Positions 9,915-18,603 of a stretch of 64,000 nt of DNA are shown in pieces (within the stretch, counting starts at the first letter, position 1; each line of letters opens with the position of its first letter). Source of the DNA: Sinosporangium siamense. Its GTDB lineage: Bacteria > Actinomycetota > Actinomycetes > Streptosporangiales > Streptosporangiaceae. The stretch spans positions 248,001 to 312,000 of the forward strand of contig NZ_BOOW01000020.1 of NCBI RefSeq assembly GCF_016863435.1, written 5' to 3'. The notes under the pieces were generated by a model. That model did no database searches and was not told the DNA's origin. It saw only the letters and a program-made list of their open reading frames with translations. A program made the position numbers and the translations under genes.

Positions 9915-10922
9915 TCACCCCAGGGTCCGGCTAGCACCGCTGATCTCCTTGATGTACCACTTGTCACTTTGCTTCTCGACGATCAGGTCGTAAGCCTGCT
10001 CGAGCTTGCCCTCCGATGCCGCGGGAGCCTCCGGATTCGTCTGAGCACCCGCCGACGGCACACTCCAGGTCACCTCCACCCGGACCTTACGGACATTGCC
10101 TCCCGGGGGCACATGCACCTTGTCGAGCGAGACGAAGTCGAAGGCACTGTCAAAGCTCTCCAACCTCACATCCGCCGCGACGAAGCGCTGCAGATCGACA
10201 GGATCACCCTCCGCGTATTTCTCGAAGAAGCCTTGAAGCTGAGGACGCAGCTCTACTTCCGTCGCCTCATCCCTGCTCTCCTCAGGCGGCGAGGGGAACG
10301 CAGCCTTGGCGGGGGCCGGGAGCACGGCCGGATATTCCGGCACCACCAGCCCGCCACCCGAGGCGAAAACCGGCACGGAAAGCATCATGCGTCGATTGCC
10401 TGACTGGAAGAGCAGAACCACCACTGCATTGCGGTCGTCGGTAACCTTCGTTTCGTAAGGCTGAATGGCACCGGCCTCCATTTTGCCGAGGCCGTCCCAG
10501 CCGAACTGCGTCGGAGCCCCATCGGGAAGATAGGCCGCGAGGCGGCCGGCCCGCACGTCGGGCTTTGCCCCATCGAAGTTCAGATAGACCTGAGCGAACT
10601 GAACGGCGAACGCCTCGGCCTTCGCCACCGGGAACTTCGGCTGCGCCTCTGGCACCACCCCGGCGGGGGCGCTCCCCTGGGTCAGCCGCTCGAACGGTGC
10701 GCGGACCCCGTTGACCACCACTACGATGATCAACGCCCACAACACGGCCCGCCCGGCCCACACGAACCATCGCCCGCCGCCACCGGACCAACCGCCCCTG
10801 CGCGAGGCGCCTCTGCCTCGCTTGGACGACCGGTCGAGGTCCGACAAGTCTGAAAATGCTGGTAGGTCAGAGTCCCCAGCCACCCGAGAGTCGTGCTGGA
10901 CAGTTGACCTTCGAGCCATCAC
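9915..10922 (-). CDS. TcpC/VirB8-like conjugal transfer protein
   Basis: 335 residues. A basic cytoplasmic N-terminus rich in Arg and Gly is followed by one transmembrane helix (WAGRAVLWALIIVVVVNGV, about 52-71) and two NTF2-like domains (about 95-205 and 220-330). The closing phrase WYIKEIS is typical of TcpC-family proteins, which are VirB8-like scaffold components. It is the first gene of the minus-strand operon, and 211 bp separate it from the tcpD-like gene. Confidence 0.78.
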   Translation of the reverse strand: MMARRSTVQHDSRVAGDSDLPAFSDLSDLDRSSKRGRGASRRGGWSGGGGRWFVWAGRAVLWALIIVVVVNGVRAPFERLTQGSAPAGVVPEAQPKFPVAKAEAFAVQFAQVYLNFDGAKPDVRAGRLAAYLPDGAPTQFGWDGLGKMEAGAIQPYETKVTDDRNAVVVLLFQSGNRRMMLSVPVFASGGGLVVPEYPAVLPAPAKAAFPSPPEESRDEATEVELRPQLQGFFEKYAEGDPVDLQRFVAADVRLESFDSAFDFVSLDKVHVPPGGNVRKVRVEVTWSVPSAGAQTNPEAPAASEGKLEQAYDLIVEKQSDKWYIKEISGASRTLG

Positions 10923-11335
10923 GCCTCCGCTCGCGCCGATCCCCCGGCTTGGCGCGACCTCGCCCTACACCTTGACCCGGCTGATCCGTGGTGAAGTAAT
11001 CACCCTATCGGCCCTGCCAATTGTTCCAGGAAAGCCACGCCCATGCTGCAGGCATCCTCTCCTAGGGGCAAACACCGTCCACATAGCGAACCACCCACCT
11101 CCGAGCAGCATCCGGCAGGCTCGCATTACCGCAGGCCAACCCGTGTCGCCATTACCAAGAAGCCACTGAGCGCTTACCGGATAGCCACACTATTCTGCCC
11201 ATCCCCCCACAACCCACCCAATAGCGCATTTACCGCCCAAATGGGCACGTTTACGACATTTCCCCCAACCAAAACCCCACACACAGCGTGCCCACCCGAC
11301 TCCCCTCCGGAGCGGAGCCGACCCCATGCGTCACG
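10923..11335. other. Non-coding leader region of the T4SS operon
   Basis: 413 bases without a convincing gene, visibly richer in A and T than the rest of the window. It holds four copies of a C/GC-xTTACC word (ATTACC at 11125 and 11151, CTTACC at 11173, TTTACC near 11229) and a small palindrome GCCCAAATGGGC near 11236. It must contain the promoter of the conjugation operon, but I cannot point to clear -35 and -10 boxes. Confidence 0.5.
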
Positions 11336-11599
11336 TCAGGCGATCTCCAAGAGCCCGCAGCAGCCGGACCCCGACGCGGAAGAGCGACCACGCCCGACCA
11401 AGGTGATCATATTGACGGCCCCAGACCGGCGAAGCCCCTTATAAGGCAAGGCCGAAAAACACATTCGGCAAGCCGTGGTGTACAGCGTGGCAACATTAGT
11501 CCCAAGGACATCGAGGCGGTCCGCCTTGGCGAAATGATGAATGACCATGGCATCGGCTATGAGCCGGGGCAACGAGTTGCTCTGCCCGGCCACACTCAT
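11336..11599 (-). pseudogene. PIN-like domain fragment, probable truncated toxin partner
   Basis: 87 codons starting ATGA across the stop of the XRE-ImmA gene, a classical coupled arrangement. The first 40 residues contain PRLIADAMVIHHFAKADRLDVLG, which resembles the beta1-alpha1 start of PIN-fold nucleases (an early Asp then a hydrophobic strand and ADRLDVLG). After residue 45 the similarity stops, and the Asp/Glu residues expected later are absent. A full PIN protein would be 130-180 residues, so this is most likely a truncated remnant. Confidence 0.35.
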
Positions 11600-12686
11600 G
11601 GAGCATCGTCTTCTTCGATCCTGGGCAGATCCGCCAAACTCTGAAGCTGACCGTGCATCAACTCCAGGGCTCGGTTACCCGCGATCCGCCCCTGTCGATA
11701 TGCCTCCATTACGGCGTGTGCAAAGCTCGGAGGCACACGGATGGCGCCGAGGTCGGGCAGAGGGGTCCATCCCAGGGAGTCTCTGAACTCTGCATAGGTC
11801 GGCGTATTCGGACGAAGCTTTTTTCTTCGCCTGCGGTTATCAACCCTGCCGCACGAGCCTGTCGCAGAACAAGAGTCCAAGAAGTGCGGTATTCAGCTGC
11901 GAGCCTGACGAGAATCGATCGGCTCGACGCATTCGCCTCTCGGGCCCGGCGAACGACTTCCACAGGCAAGAGGAGCTCCGCCGCGAAAGCATCTATCATC
12001 GCTTCTCGTTCAGACCGGGAAGCGTTGACTCCTGCATCTGTTGAATATTCATCGCCGAGTATTAAGTGCCCCAGTTCGTGAGCCGCAGTGCTGCGCCGCC
12101 GACCCGGAAGGCCACTGAGGCTCACAACGGCTGCCGCTATATCACCGTCGACAGCCGAGGCTCCGTCCCCCGGAAGATCGGTCACAAGGACATATTGACC
12201 GCACCGCTCGCTGAGCCCGGCCATGGAGTCTATGGCAGAGGCCCCCAAACCAAGGTCACCTCTTAGCCATCTGGCAGCCTCCGCCGCGGCCGAGGGCCCG
12301 TCGACCTTGTGCGGGTATCGCTTAATCGGCTTCAGGTCGAGTGTGCCCAGTGATACGAGCATGCCGATCTCACGAATCCATGCGGCCAGTGAACTGTCGA
12401 GGCGATAGGAGATCTGGGCAGAGTTCGTCACCGTGTCCTCAGCCAGTGGCGTGCGATGTGACATCACCGCCGGCGGCGTGTTGAGGAAGTGCCCCATAGG
12501 CATATCAAGCGCACGGGACAGTCGGACAAGCTCCAGCGCATCAAGCCGCCTTGAACCGGCCTCAATCTTGCTGATCATGGTTCGATCAAGATCGGTTTTC
12601 TGCGCAAGCTGCTCTTGCGACATCCGCATGGTCAACCGCGCTTCACGGACCCTTTCCCCGATCTCACTCCAGTCGAGGGTGGTCAT
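11596..12686 (-). pseudogene. XRE family regulator with ImmA/IrrE metallopeptidase domain, frameshifted
   Basis: Reading from ATG 12686, residues 7-65 form an XRE helix-turn-helix (SQEQLAQKTDLDRTMISKIE) and a later domain carries the zinc protease motif HELGH, the layout of ImmA/IrrE-type regulators that cleave partner repressors. In the first frame similarity ends at ITAGEEK. The expected C-terminal portion (TPTYAEFRDSLGW through AYRQGRIAGNRALELMHGQL) continues in the neighbouring frame and ends at 11596. The switch falls on a run of six A residues (plus-strand T at 11819-11824); one additional A would restore a single frame reading GEEKKLRPNTPT. This is a real mutation, a sequencing error, or slippage. 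Confidence 0.72.
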
Positions 12687-12687
12687 G

Positions 12688-12702
12688 GTGCGATAATCGC
12701 AC
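12688..12702. promoter_or_regulatory. Palindromic operator at the start of the XRE-ImmA gene
   Basis: GTGCGATAATCGCAC is a perfect 7+1+7 palindrome ending one base from the ATG of the XRE regulator. It is a strong candidate for autorepression. Its position leaves no room for a ribosome binding site, suggesting a leaderless transcript or a start further upstream. Confidence 0.55.
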
Positions 12703-12959
12703 ACCCGCCAGTGAGTGGACAGACTGTCAGCGCACCCGGGATAACTTTGCTCAACCGCCAAGATGACCCCGTCGTACATCGTCTCCTGCGAGGACACAGG
12801 GCTGTCCCTGATGGTGCGGAGCACCAGAAGGCCGAGCTCGCTCCACCTACGGGGTTCCGGGAGCACAACTTTCCTGGGCGCGCGCTGACAGCGACCCAGC
12901 TTGAGCCCTCGCTATCGGCTTTCTCCACTACAAGGTCAGGAATCAGCGCTAGCGGGAAT

Positions 12960-12974
12960 CTCTCAGTTTGAGAG
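12960..12974. promoter_or_regulatory. Palindrome overlapping the ribosome site of the alcohol dehydrogenase gene
   Basis: CTCTCAGTTTGAGAG is a perfect 6-base inverted repeat with a 3-base loop. It covers the first bases of the AGGAGAGG ribosome site (12973-12980), so it could be an operator or a hairpin that masks translation initiation. Confidence 0.4.
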
Positions 12975-12987
12975 GAGAGGTGTTGGT

Positions 12988-14007
12988 ATGCGTGCGGTGA
13001 TGTTTGAGCGGTTTGGGCAGGTGCCTGAGGTTGTTGAAGTGCCTGATCCCGCGCCTACCGAGGACGGGGTGGTGGTCAGGGTGGAGGCCACGGGGCTGTG
13101 TCGTAGTGACTGGCACGGGTGGATGGGCCACGATCCCGACATCCGGGTGCCGCACGTGCCGGGGCATGAGCTGGCCGGGGAGGTGGTGGCCGCGGGGGCG
13201 TTGGTGCGGAACTGGGAGCCTGGGGATCGGGTGACCGTGCCGTTTGTGAGTGCCTGCGGGCGGTGTGCGATGTGTGCGCAGGGCGATCAGCAGGTGTGTG
13301 AGCGGCAAGAGCAGCCGGGGTTCACCTACTGGGGGTCGTTCGCGGAGTATGTGTTGCTTCATCACGCGGACGTCAATCTTGTCGCTCTCCCGGCCACCAT
13401 GGCCTACGGCACCGCGGCGAGTCTTGGGTGCCGGTTCGCGACGGCGTTCAGGGCGGTGGTGGTTCAGGGGCGGGTCCGGCCGGGTGAGTGGGTCGCCGTG
13501 CACGGGTGCGGCGGGGTGGGGTTGTCCGCGGTGATGATCGCGGTCGCGTGCGGGGCCAGGGTGGTGGCGATCGACGTGTCCCCGGAGGCGCTGGTGCTCG
13601 CCGGGGAGCTCGGAGCGGCAGTCTGCCTGAACGCCCCGACGGTCGAGGCGATCCGGGACGCCACCGGGGGTGGGGCTCACGTGTCGCTGGACGCCCTGGG
13701 GAGCCCGGTCACCATGGCGGCCTCGGTGAGGTGTCTCCGGCGGCGTGGGCGGCATGTGCAGGTGGGTCTGCTGCCCCTGGGCGACCCCGAGGTGCCACTG
13801 GGGCTGGTGCTGGCCCACGAGCTGGAGATCCTCGGCAGCCACGGCATGGCGGCCCACGCCTACCCGCCCATGATGGCCATGATCGAGGCGGGCACACTCC
13901 GCCCGGACCGCCTGATCACCTCGACCATCGAGCTGGCCGCCGCTCCCACGGCGCTCTCCACGATGGGCACCGTGCCCGGCGTCACCGTCATCACGCCACA
14001 GATCTGA
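12988..14007 (+). CDS. Zinc-dependent alcohol dehydrogenase
   Basis: 339 residues, medium-chain dehydrogenase/reductase. The catalytic zinc region is GLCRSDWHG and [11 protein letters not shown] (about 38-70), the structural zinc lobe is [15 protein letters not shown] (about 90-104), and the nucleotide-binding fold has GCGGVGLSA (about 173-181) followed by VVAIDVS. It should oxidise an alcohol or reduce an aldehyde with NAD(P); the substrate cannot be read from sequence. ATG at 12988 follows AGGAGAGG. It is divergent from the XRE gene and apparently monocistronic. Confidence 0.85.
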   Translation: MRAVMFERFGQVPEVVEVPDPAPTEDGVVVRVEATGLCRSDWHGWMGHDPDIRVPHVPGHELAGEVVAAGALVRNWEPGDRVTVPFVSACGRCAMCAQGDQQVCERQEQPGFTYWGSFAEYVLLHHADVNLVALPATMAYGTAASLGCRFATAFRAVVVQGRVRPGEWVAVHGCGGVGLSAVMIAVACGARVVAIDVSPEALVLAGELGAAVCLNAPTVEAIRDATGGGAHVSLDALGSPVTMAASVRCLRRRGRHVQVGLLPLGDPEVPLGLVLAHELEILGSHGMAAHAYPPMMAMIEAGTLRPDRLITSTIELAAAPTALSTMGTVPGVTVITPQI

Positions 14008-14013
14008 CATCCG

Positions 14014-14104
14014 GAGTACGGCAAAAGCCCGGCTCACGCCGTACCCGAACCAGAACCCGACCACCTCTCGAGTACGGCAAAAGCCCCGCTCACGCCGTGC
14101 CCGA
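14014..14104. repeat. Two tandem hairpin repeats with the GTACGGC-AAAAGCC motif
   Basis: Two near-identical 30-base units begin at 14014 and 14070. In the first, GTACGGC at 14016-14022 pairs with GCCGTAC at 14038-14044; the second has GTACGGC at 14072-14078 and GCCGTGC at 14094-14100. Lying between the convergent ends of the dehydrogenase and ychF genes, they can act as bidirectional terminators. They are also members of the window-wide GTACGGC family. Confidence 0.6.
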
Positions 14105-14109
14105 CCAGG

Positions 14110-15198
14110 TCACACGTTGAAGCGGAACTCCACCACGTCGCCGTCGCGCATGACGTAGTCCTTGCCCTCGATGCGGGCCTTGCCCGCGGAGCGGGCGGCG
14201 GCGAGGGAGCCGGCTTCGACGAGGTCGGTGAAGGAGACGACCTCGGCCTTGATGAAGCCGCGCTGGAAGTCGGTGTGGATGACGCCGGCGGCCTCGGGGG
14301 CGGTGGCGGACTTGCGGATGGTCCAGGCGCGGGCCTCTTTGGGGCCGGCGGTGAGGTAGGTCTGCAGGCCGAGGGTCTCGAAGCCGACGCGGGCGAGCTG
14401 CGACAGGCCGGACTCCTCCTGGCCGACGGACTGGAGGAGCTCCAGCGCCTCCTCGTCGGACAGTTCGACGAGCTCGGACTCGATCTTGGCGTCGAGGAAG
14501 ACGGCCTCCGCGGGGGCGACGATGGCGGAGAGTTTGGCGCGCAGGTCGGCGTCGACGAGTTCGTCGGCGTCGAGGTTGAAGACGTAGAGGAACGGCTTGG
14601 CCGTCAGCAGGTGAAGCTCGCGCAGGTCGGCGGGGTCGATGCCGGCGGCCTTGGCGCCGGCGTAAAGCGTGGTGCCGCCGTCGAGCACCTTGACGGCGGC
14701 TTCGGCCGCGTCGAGGGCGAACTTGCGGTCCTTGTTGAACTTGGCTTCCTTGGCGAGGCGCGGGAGGGCCTTCTCCAGGGTCTGGAGGTCGGCGAGGATC
14801 AACTCGGTGTTGATCGTCTCGATGTCGCGCTGGGGCGACACGTCGCCGTCGACGTGGGTGACGTCGGGGTCGTTGAAGACCCGGATGACCTGGCAGATCG
14901 CGTCGGTCTCGCGGATGTTGGCGAGGAACTGGTTGCCGCGCCCCTGCCCTTCTGACGCTCCCCGGACGAGGCCGGCGATGTCCACGAACTCCACCTTGGC
15001 GGGCAGGATCCGGGCGGAGCCAAAGATCTCAGCGAGCTTGTCCAGGCGCGCGTCGGGAACACCGACGATGCCCACGTTGGGCTCGATGGTGGCGAACGGG
15101 TAGTTCGCCGCGAGGGCGTTGCCGCTCTTGGTCAGCGCGTTGAAAAGCGTGGACTTGCCAACGTTGGGCAGGCCGACGATGCCGATGCTCAGGCTCAC
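14110..15198 (-). CDS. ychF: Redox-regulated ATPase YchF (Obg-related)
   Basis: 362 residues, full family length. G1 GLPNVGKSTLFNALT at 8-22, G2/G3 region with DIAGLVRGASEGQGRGNQFL, a coiled coil in the middle and a C-terminal TGS domain (DFQRGFIKAEVV, ending YVMRDGDVVEFRFNV). YchF binds ATP rather than GTP, associates with ribosomes and affects stress responses. ATG at 15198. Corresponds to Rv1112 in the conserved block. Confidence 0.95.
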   Translation of the reverse strand: MSLSIGIVGLPNVGKSTLFNALTKSGNALAANYPFATIEPNVGIVGVPDARLDKLAEIFGSARILPAKVEFVDIAGLVRGASEGQGRGNQFLANIRETDAICQVIRVFNDPDVTHVDGDVSPQRDIETINTELILADLQTLEKALPRLAKEAKFNKDRKFALDAAEAAVKVLDGGTTLYAGAKAAGIDPADLRELHLLTAKPFLYVFNLDADELVDADLRAKLSAIVAPAEAVFLDAKIESELVELSDEEALELLQSVGQEESGLSQLARVGFETLGLQTYLTAGPKEARAWTIRKSATAPEAAGVIHTDFQRGFIKAEVVSFTDLVEAGSLAAARSAGKARIEGKDYVMRDGDVVEFRFNV

Positions 15199-15249
15199 GT
15201 AGGCCGAGTTTAGAGGGCCGGGCGCACTGCCCGCTCCCCGGACACCGTG

Positions 15250-16032
15250 TCAGCGGGCCGACAATCGGCGTAGACAGGTCACAGGCCGGAGAGTGCGGTG
15301 ATCGCTCACACGCAGGTAGTGGTCCGATTCTTGCCGACATTTCTCATGGGAGACCGCAAAATCCACCACCCGCGCCCACGCGTCCGAGGAGGTGCAGGCC
15401 ACCTTGCGGAGCGCCGACCTGGCCACGAGGCGAACGTTGGGCTTGGCCAGGCAGTGGCCGCGGCCGAGCACCCGGCCGCCCGGACCGAGGCAGACCAGGG
15501 CGTCCCGCCCCACAGCGATCGTCTCCACCGTCGCCGAAGGGCATTTTTCCGGACTTATCGTGACCGCTAGGGCTTTGCCGTACCACGTGCCGCTTGTGCA
15601 CGGCCGCTCCCCGCCGCCGGCGTCCACGCAGTCGCCGCTCCGCAACACCCCGCCCCCGCCGCCGGGATCGCCCGGGTGCGGGGGGCTCAGGTTGCGCAGG
15701 CACGCCGTACGGCTGCCGCGGACGGCGGCGAACTCATCGGTGTTGGGCGGGCACTGGGCGGGCGAACCCTCGACGACACGCGTCACCGTGCCCGCGGCGC
15801 CGGCGCACGAGGCGAGGACGAACGTGCCGGGCTCGCGGCGCACGCACGCCCCCGCCTCCCACGACGTGGCACTCGGGCGGACCGTGGCCGCGGCCTGGCC
15901 GCCGCGCCGCTGCTCCTCCACGACCCGCGTGACGATCACGACGACGCCCGCGGTCACCACGGCGAGGGACACCGCCACCGCCAACCCGAGGGACAGCGCC
16001 GGCCTAGGATGAAAGCCGCTCCCCGTGTTCAC
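15250..16032 (-). CDS. Cys-rich membrane-anchored protein (LppU/SCO3897-like layout)
   Basis: 260 residues if GTG 16032 is the start. One transmembrane helix (about 12-38) is followed by an extracytoplasmic part with roughly three repeats of a unit in which Cys residues lie about 20-35 apart (for example CVRREPGTFVLASC, CVDAGGGERPCTSGTWYGKALAV). Paired Cys suggest disulfides outside the cell. No catalytic motif is visible. It is divergent from the rmuC-like gene and ends 51 bases from the ychF start. Confidence 0.6.
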   Translation of the reverse strand: MNTGSGFHPRPALSLGLAVAVSLAVVTAGVVVIVTRVVEEQRRGGQAAATVRPSATSWEAGACVRREPGTFVLASCAGAAGTVTRVVEGSPAQCPPNTDEFAAVRGSRTACLRNLSPPHPGDPGGGGGVLRSGDCVDAGGGERPCTSGTWYGKALAVTISPEKCPSATVETIAVGRDALVCLGPGGRVLGRGHCLAKPNVRLVARSALRKVACTSSDAWARVVDFAVSHEKCRQESDHYLRVSDHRTLRPVTCLRRLSAR

Positions 16033-16139
16033 ATCAACACCTTGCGTGACAATGCCTGCTGCACACAAGCGGAATGCGATATCCCCGGTCGATGCCGGAC
16101 GCGTGTCGGGCGAGGCGAGCGCCCATCGGCCCTGAAATC

Positions 16140-17450
16140 ATGCGCCTTGTGGACGTCATGGCACTCGCTTTCCAGCTCGCCGTGGGCCTGGCGGCCGGCC
16201 TCGCGATCGGCTACGCGATCGGCAAGTCGCACGGCGCGGCTGCCGCGGCCCGCGTCGCCGAAGCCGAGGCCCGCGCCAAGGCCGCCGAGGAGAAACTCGC
16301 ATATGTCGAGGAGCAGCTCACCGACCGTTTCCAGGCGATCTCCACCCGCGCGCTCGACGTCAACAACCTCCGGTTCCTGGAACTCGCCGAATCCCGCCTC
16401 GCCGCCACCCGCGCCGAGGCGGCAGGCGACCTCGACCAGCGCCGGCAGGCCGTCGAGCACATGATCGAGCCCCTCCGCACCGCCCTCGACAAGATCGAGA
16501 ACCAGCTCCGCGACACCGAGTCGGGCCAGCGCGCCGCGCGGGCCGAGCTCGCCAAGCAGATGGAGTTCGTACGGCACAGCGCAGGAGAACTGAAAGACCA
16601 GACCACCGCCCTGGTCCGGGCGTTGCAGCGACCGGAGGCGCGGGGCCGCTGGGGTGAGCTCCAACTGCGCCGCGTGGCCGAGATCGCCGGCATGCAGCGC
16701 CACTGCGACTTCGACGAGCAGGCGACGGCGGCGACCGCGGAGGGCACGCAACGGCCCGACATGGTCGTACGGCTCGCCGGAGGCAAGAACATCGTCGTGG
16801 ACTCCAAGGTCTCGCTCGCCGCCTACCTGGAGGCGGCAGAAGCCGGGGAGCCGGAGGTGCAGTCCGCCCGCCTCGACGCACACGCCAGGCACGTGCGCGA
16901 GCACGTCGACCGGCTCGCGGCGAAGGCGTATTGGCAGGCGTTCTCCCCGGCCCCTGAGTTCGTGGTGCTCTTCATCCCCGGCGAGGCGTTCCTCGCTCCC
17001 GCCCTGGAACGCGACCCGGCGCTGCTTGAGCACGCGATGGGCCGGCGTGTGCACATCGCCACCCCGACCACGCTGATCACCATGCTCCGCACCGCGCAAT
17101 ACGCCTGGCAGCAGGCCGCGCTCAGCGACAACGCACGCGTGGTGTTCGAACTCGGGCGGGAACTCTACGAACGCCTCGGCAGCCTCGGCCGCAATGTCGA
17201 ACAACTGGGGAGATCACTCAACCGCGCCGTCGAAAACTACAACAAGACAGTCGGATCACTTGAAAGCCGAGTCCTGGTGACGGCACGCAAACTCCACGAC
17301 CTAGGGGTCGTTGACAGCAAACTGGACACGCCGAACCTCGTGGAGGAACTCCCGCGCGCTCTGGCCTCCCCCGAACTGATTCAGGAAGAGAACCCAAGCT
17401 CACCTCTGATGTCGCGCGTCAACGGTAAATTGGCGGGCGACCCGTCATGA
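16140..17450 (+). CDS. rmuC: RmuC family DNA recombination protein
   Basis: 436 residues. An N-terminal membrane helix (QLAVGLAAGLAIGYAIG) is followed by a long coiled coil (about 40-160) and the RmuC nuclease-like domain, including GRWGELQLRRVAEIAGM, DMVVRLAGGKNIVVDSKV and FIPGEAFLAPAL. RmuC proteins limit recombination at inverted repeats and have a PD-(D/E)XK-like fold. In-frame ATG codons at 16140 and 16158 are both possible; I took 16140. The next gene begins within about 60 bases. Confidence 0.88.
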   Translation: MRLVDVMALAFQLAVGLAAGLAIGYAIGKSHGAAAAARVAEAEARAKAAEEKLAYVEEQLTDRFQAISTRALDVNNLRFLELAESRLAATRAEAAGDLDQRRQAVEHMIEPLRTALDKIENQLRDTESGQRAARAELAKQMEFVRHSAGELKDQTTALVRALQRPEARGRWGELQLRRVAEIAGMQRHCDFDEQATAATAEGTQRPDMVVRLAGGKNIVVDSKVSLAAYLEAAEAGEPEVQSARLDAHARHVREHVDRLAAKAYWQAFSPAPEFVVLFIPGEAFLAPALERDPALLEHAMGRRVHIATPTTLITMLRTAQYAWQQAALSDNARVVFELGRELYERLGSLGRNVEQLGRSLNRAVENYNKTVGSLESRVLVTARKLHDLGVVDSKLDTPNLVEELPRALASPELIQEENPSSPLMSRVNGKLAGDPS

Positions 17451-17511
17451 CGTGCACCGCCGCGGCGTGCGCGACGATGGAAGCGGCGAGACACAGGCGA
17501 AGGGGGCCAGG

Positions 17512-18174
17512 ATGAGCGGGGGCACTCAGCCGGCACGGCCTGCCCGCGTCAAGCTGACCGCCCGGGGATCCATCGTGTTCATCCTGCTGGTGTCGCTGGC
17601 CGGGCACACCCTCACGTCGTGGACGGGCGTGGCCGTCCTCACCGGGATATCGTTCGTGTCCGCCTGCCTGATCGGCGTCCTGCTGCTCAACCGGCGCGAC
17701 CTGCTGTCGCTCGTCGTCACGCCGCCACTGGTGTTCCTCGTCGCCGCCGTGGCCGCCGAGGCCGTCCGCGCCCTCGGCAGCGGTTCCGTGCTCCAGACCT
17801 TCGCCCTCGGCATGTTCACCACGTTGTCGAGCGGCGCCCCTTGGCTGTTCGCCGGCTCCGCCGTAGTCCTCGCGGTCGCCTGGCGCCGCGGCCTCCGCGA
17901 CAACGTCCGCACCCTCCGCGACGAACTCCAAGCCCCCCGCCCAACCCCTGCAGCTACCGCCCAGCTCACCCCTCAGCCCAGCCCGCACCCCGACCCCCAG
18001 CCCGGTCCGCAGTCCGGTCCGCAGCCCGGCAAAGAACCTCCCTCTCCAAAGGCCAAGGACACCCGCAACAAGGGCAAACGCCGCAACAAGGTCGAGTTCA
18101 TGCCCGAACCAGAGGGCTACTTCGAACCCAGGGTGTACGGCACAACCCGCGAGACGGACTCCCCCAAACCCTGA
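17512..18174 (+). CDS. DUF6542-like small integral membrane protein
   Basis: 220 residues. Four hydrophobic helices within residues 12-125 are followed by a cytoplasmic tail of Pro/Gln repeats (PQPGPQSGPQPG) and a basic end. Position between rmuC and ispH and topology match the DUF6542 membrane protein found beside ispH in many actinomycetes (Rv1111c position). Function unknown. ATG 17512 is preceded by GAAGGGGGCCAG. Confidence 0.65.
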   Translation: MSGGTQPARPARVKLTARGSIVFILLVSLAGHTLTSWTGVAVLTGISFVSACLIGVLLLNRRDLLSLVVTPPLVFLVAAVAAEAVRALGSGSVLQTFALGMFTTLSSGAPWLFAGSAVVLAVAWRRGLRDNVRTLRDELQAPRPTPAATAQLTPQPSPHPDPQPGPQSGPQPGKEPPSPKAKDTRNKGKRRNKVEFMPEPEGYFEPRVYGTTRETDSPKP

Positions 18175-18603
18175 CCCCCAAGGCACCACGCTGCCACAGC
18201 CGGCCCGCGGCACAGCGGAACCCCAGATTGCCCGGCGACGAGGGACCGACAAGCCGACGGCGAGCCTCGAACACCTGCCCGGTCCTGTCCGAGTACCGCT
18301 GCGGGGAGAAGCCCCGCAAAGCAGGCCGGCCGACTCCAACCGCCTGACACCACACCAGCGGCTGCAGGGGGACGAGGGCACGAGACCCACGGAGCACGAG
18401 ATAGACGGACATAGCTGGGAGGCGGGAGCGGGGAGGCTGGGGACTCGCGGCGAGCCCTGAGCATCCTGCCCGGTCCTGTCCGAGCACCGCGACGGGCGAG
18501 AGACCCTGCAAAGCAGGCCGGCCCGCTCCGCTCTGGCCGACCAGCGAGGGTGGGGGAAATGAGGAGGCCCGGCGGGGTGCGCCGGGCCGGAGGGGTGTGG
18601 GGG
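18175..18603. repeat. Intergenic region with an 85-bp direct repeat
   Basis: No gene is convincing here. Two copies of about 80 bases lie at about 18258-18338 and 18448-18530. Both contain CCTGCCCGGTCCTGTCCGAG and GCAAAGCAGGCCGGCC and differ by scattered substitutions. A short hairpin is possible in each. The region separates convergent genes (DUF6542 and ispH). Confidence 0.55.

Noticed and set aside
12949-14064. A 371-codon minus-strand open frame across the alcohol dehydrogenase gene.
   Set aside because: His/Pro/Arg-rich shadow without any motif; the plus strand has a full dehydrogenase.
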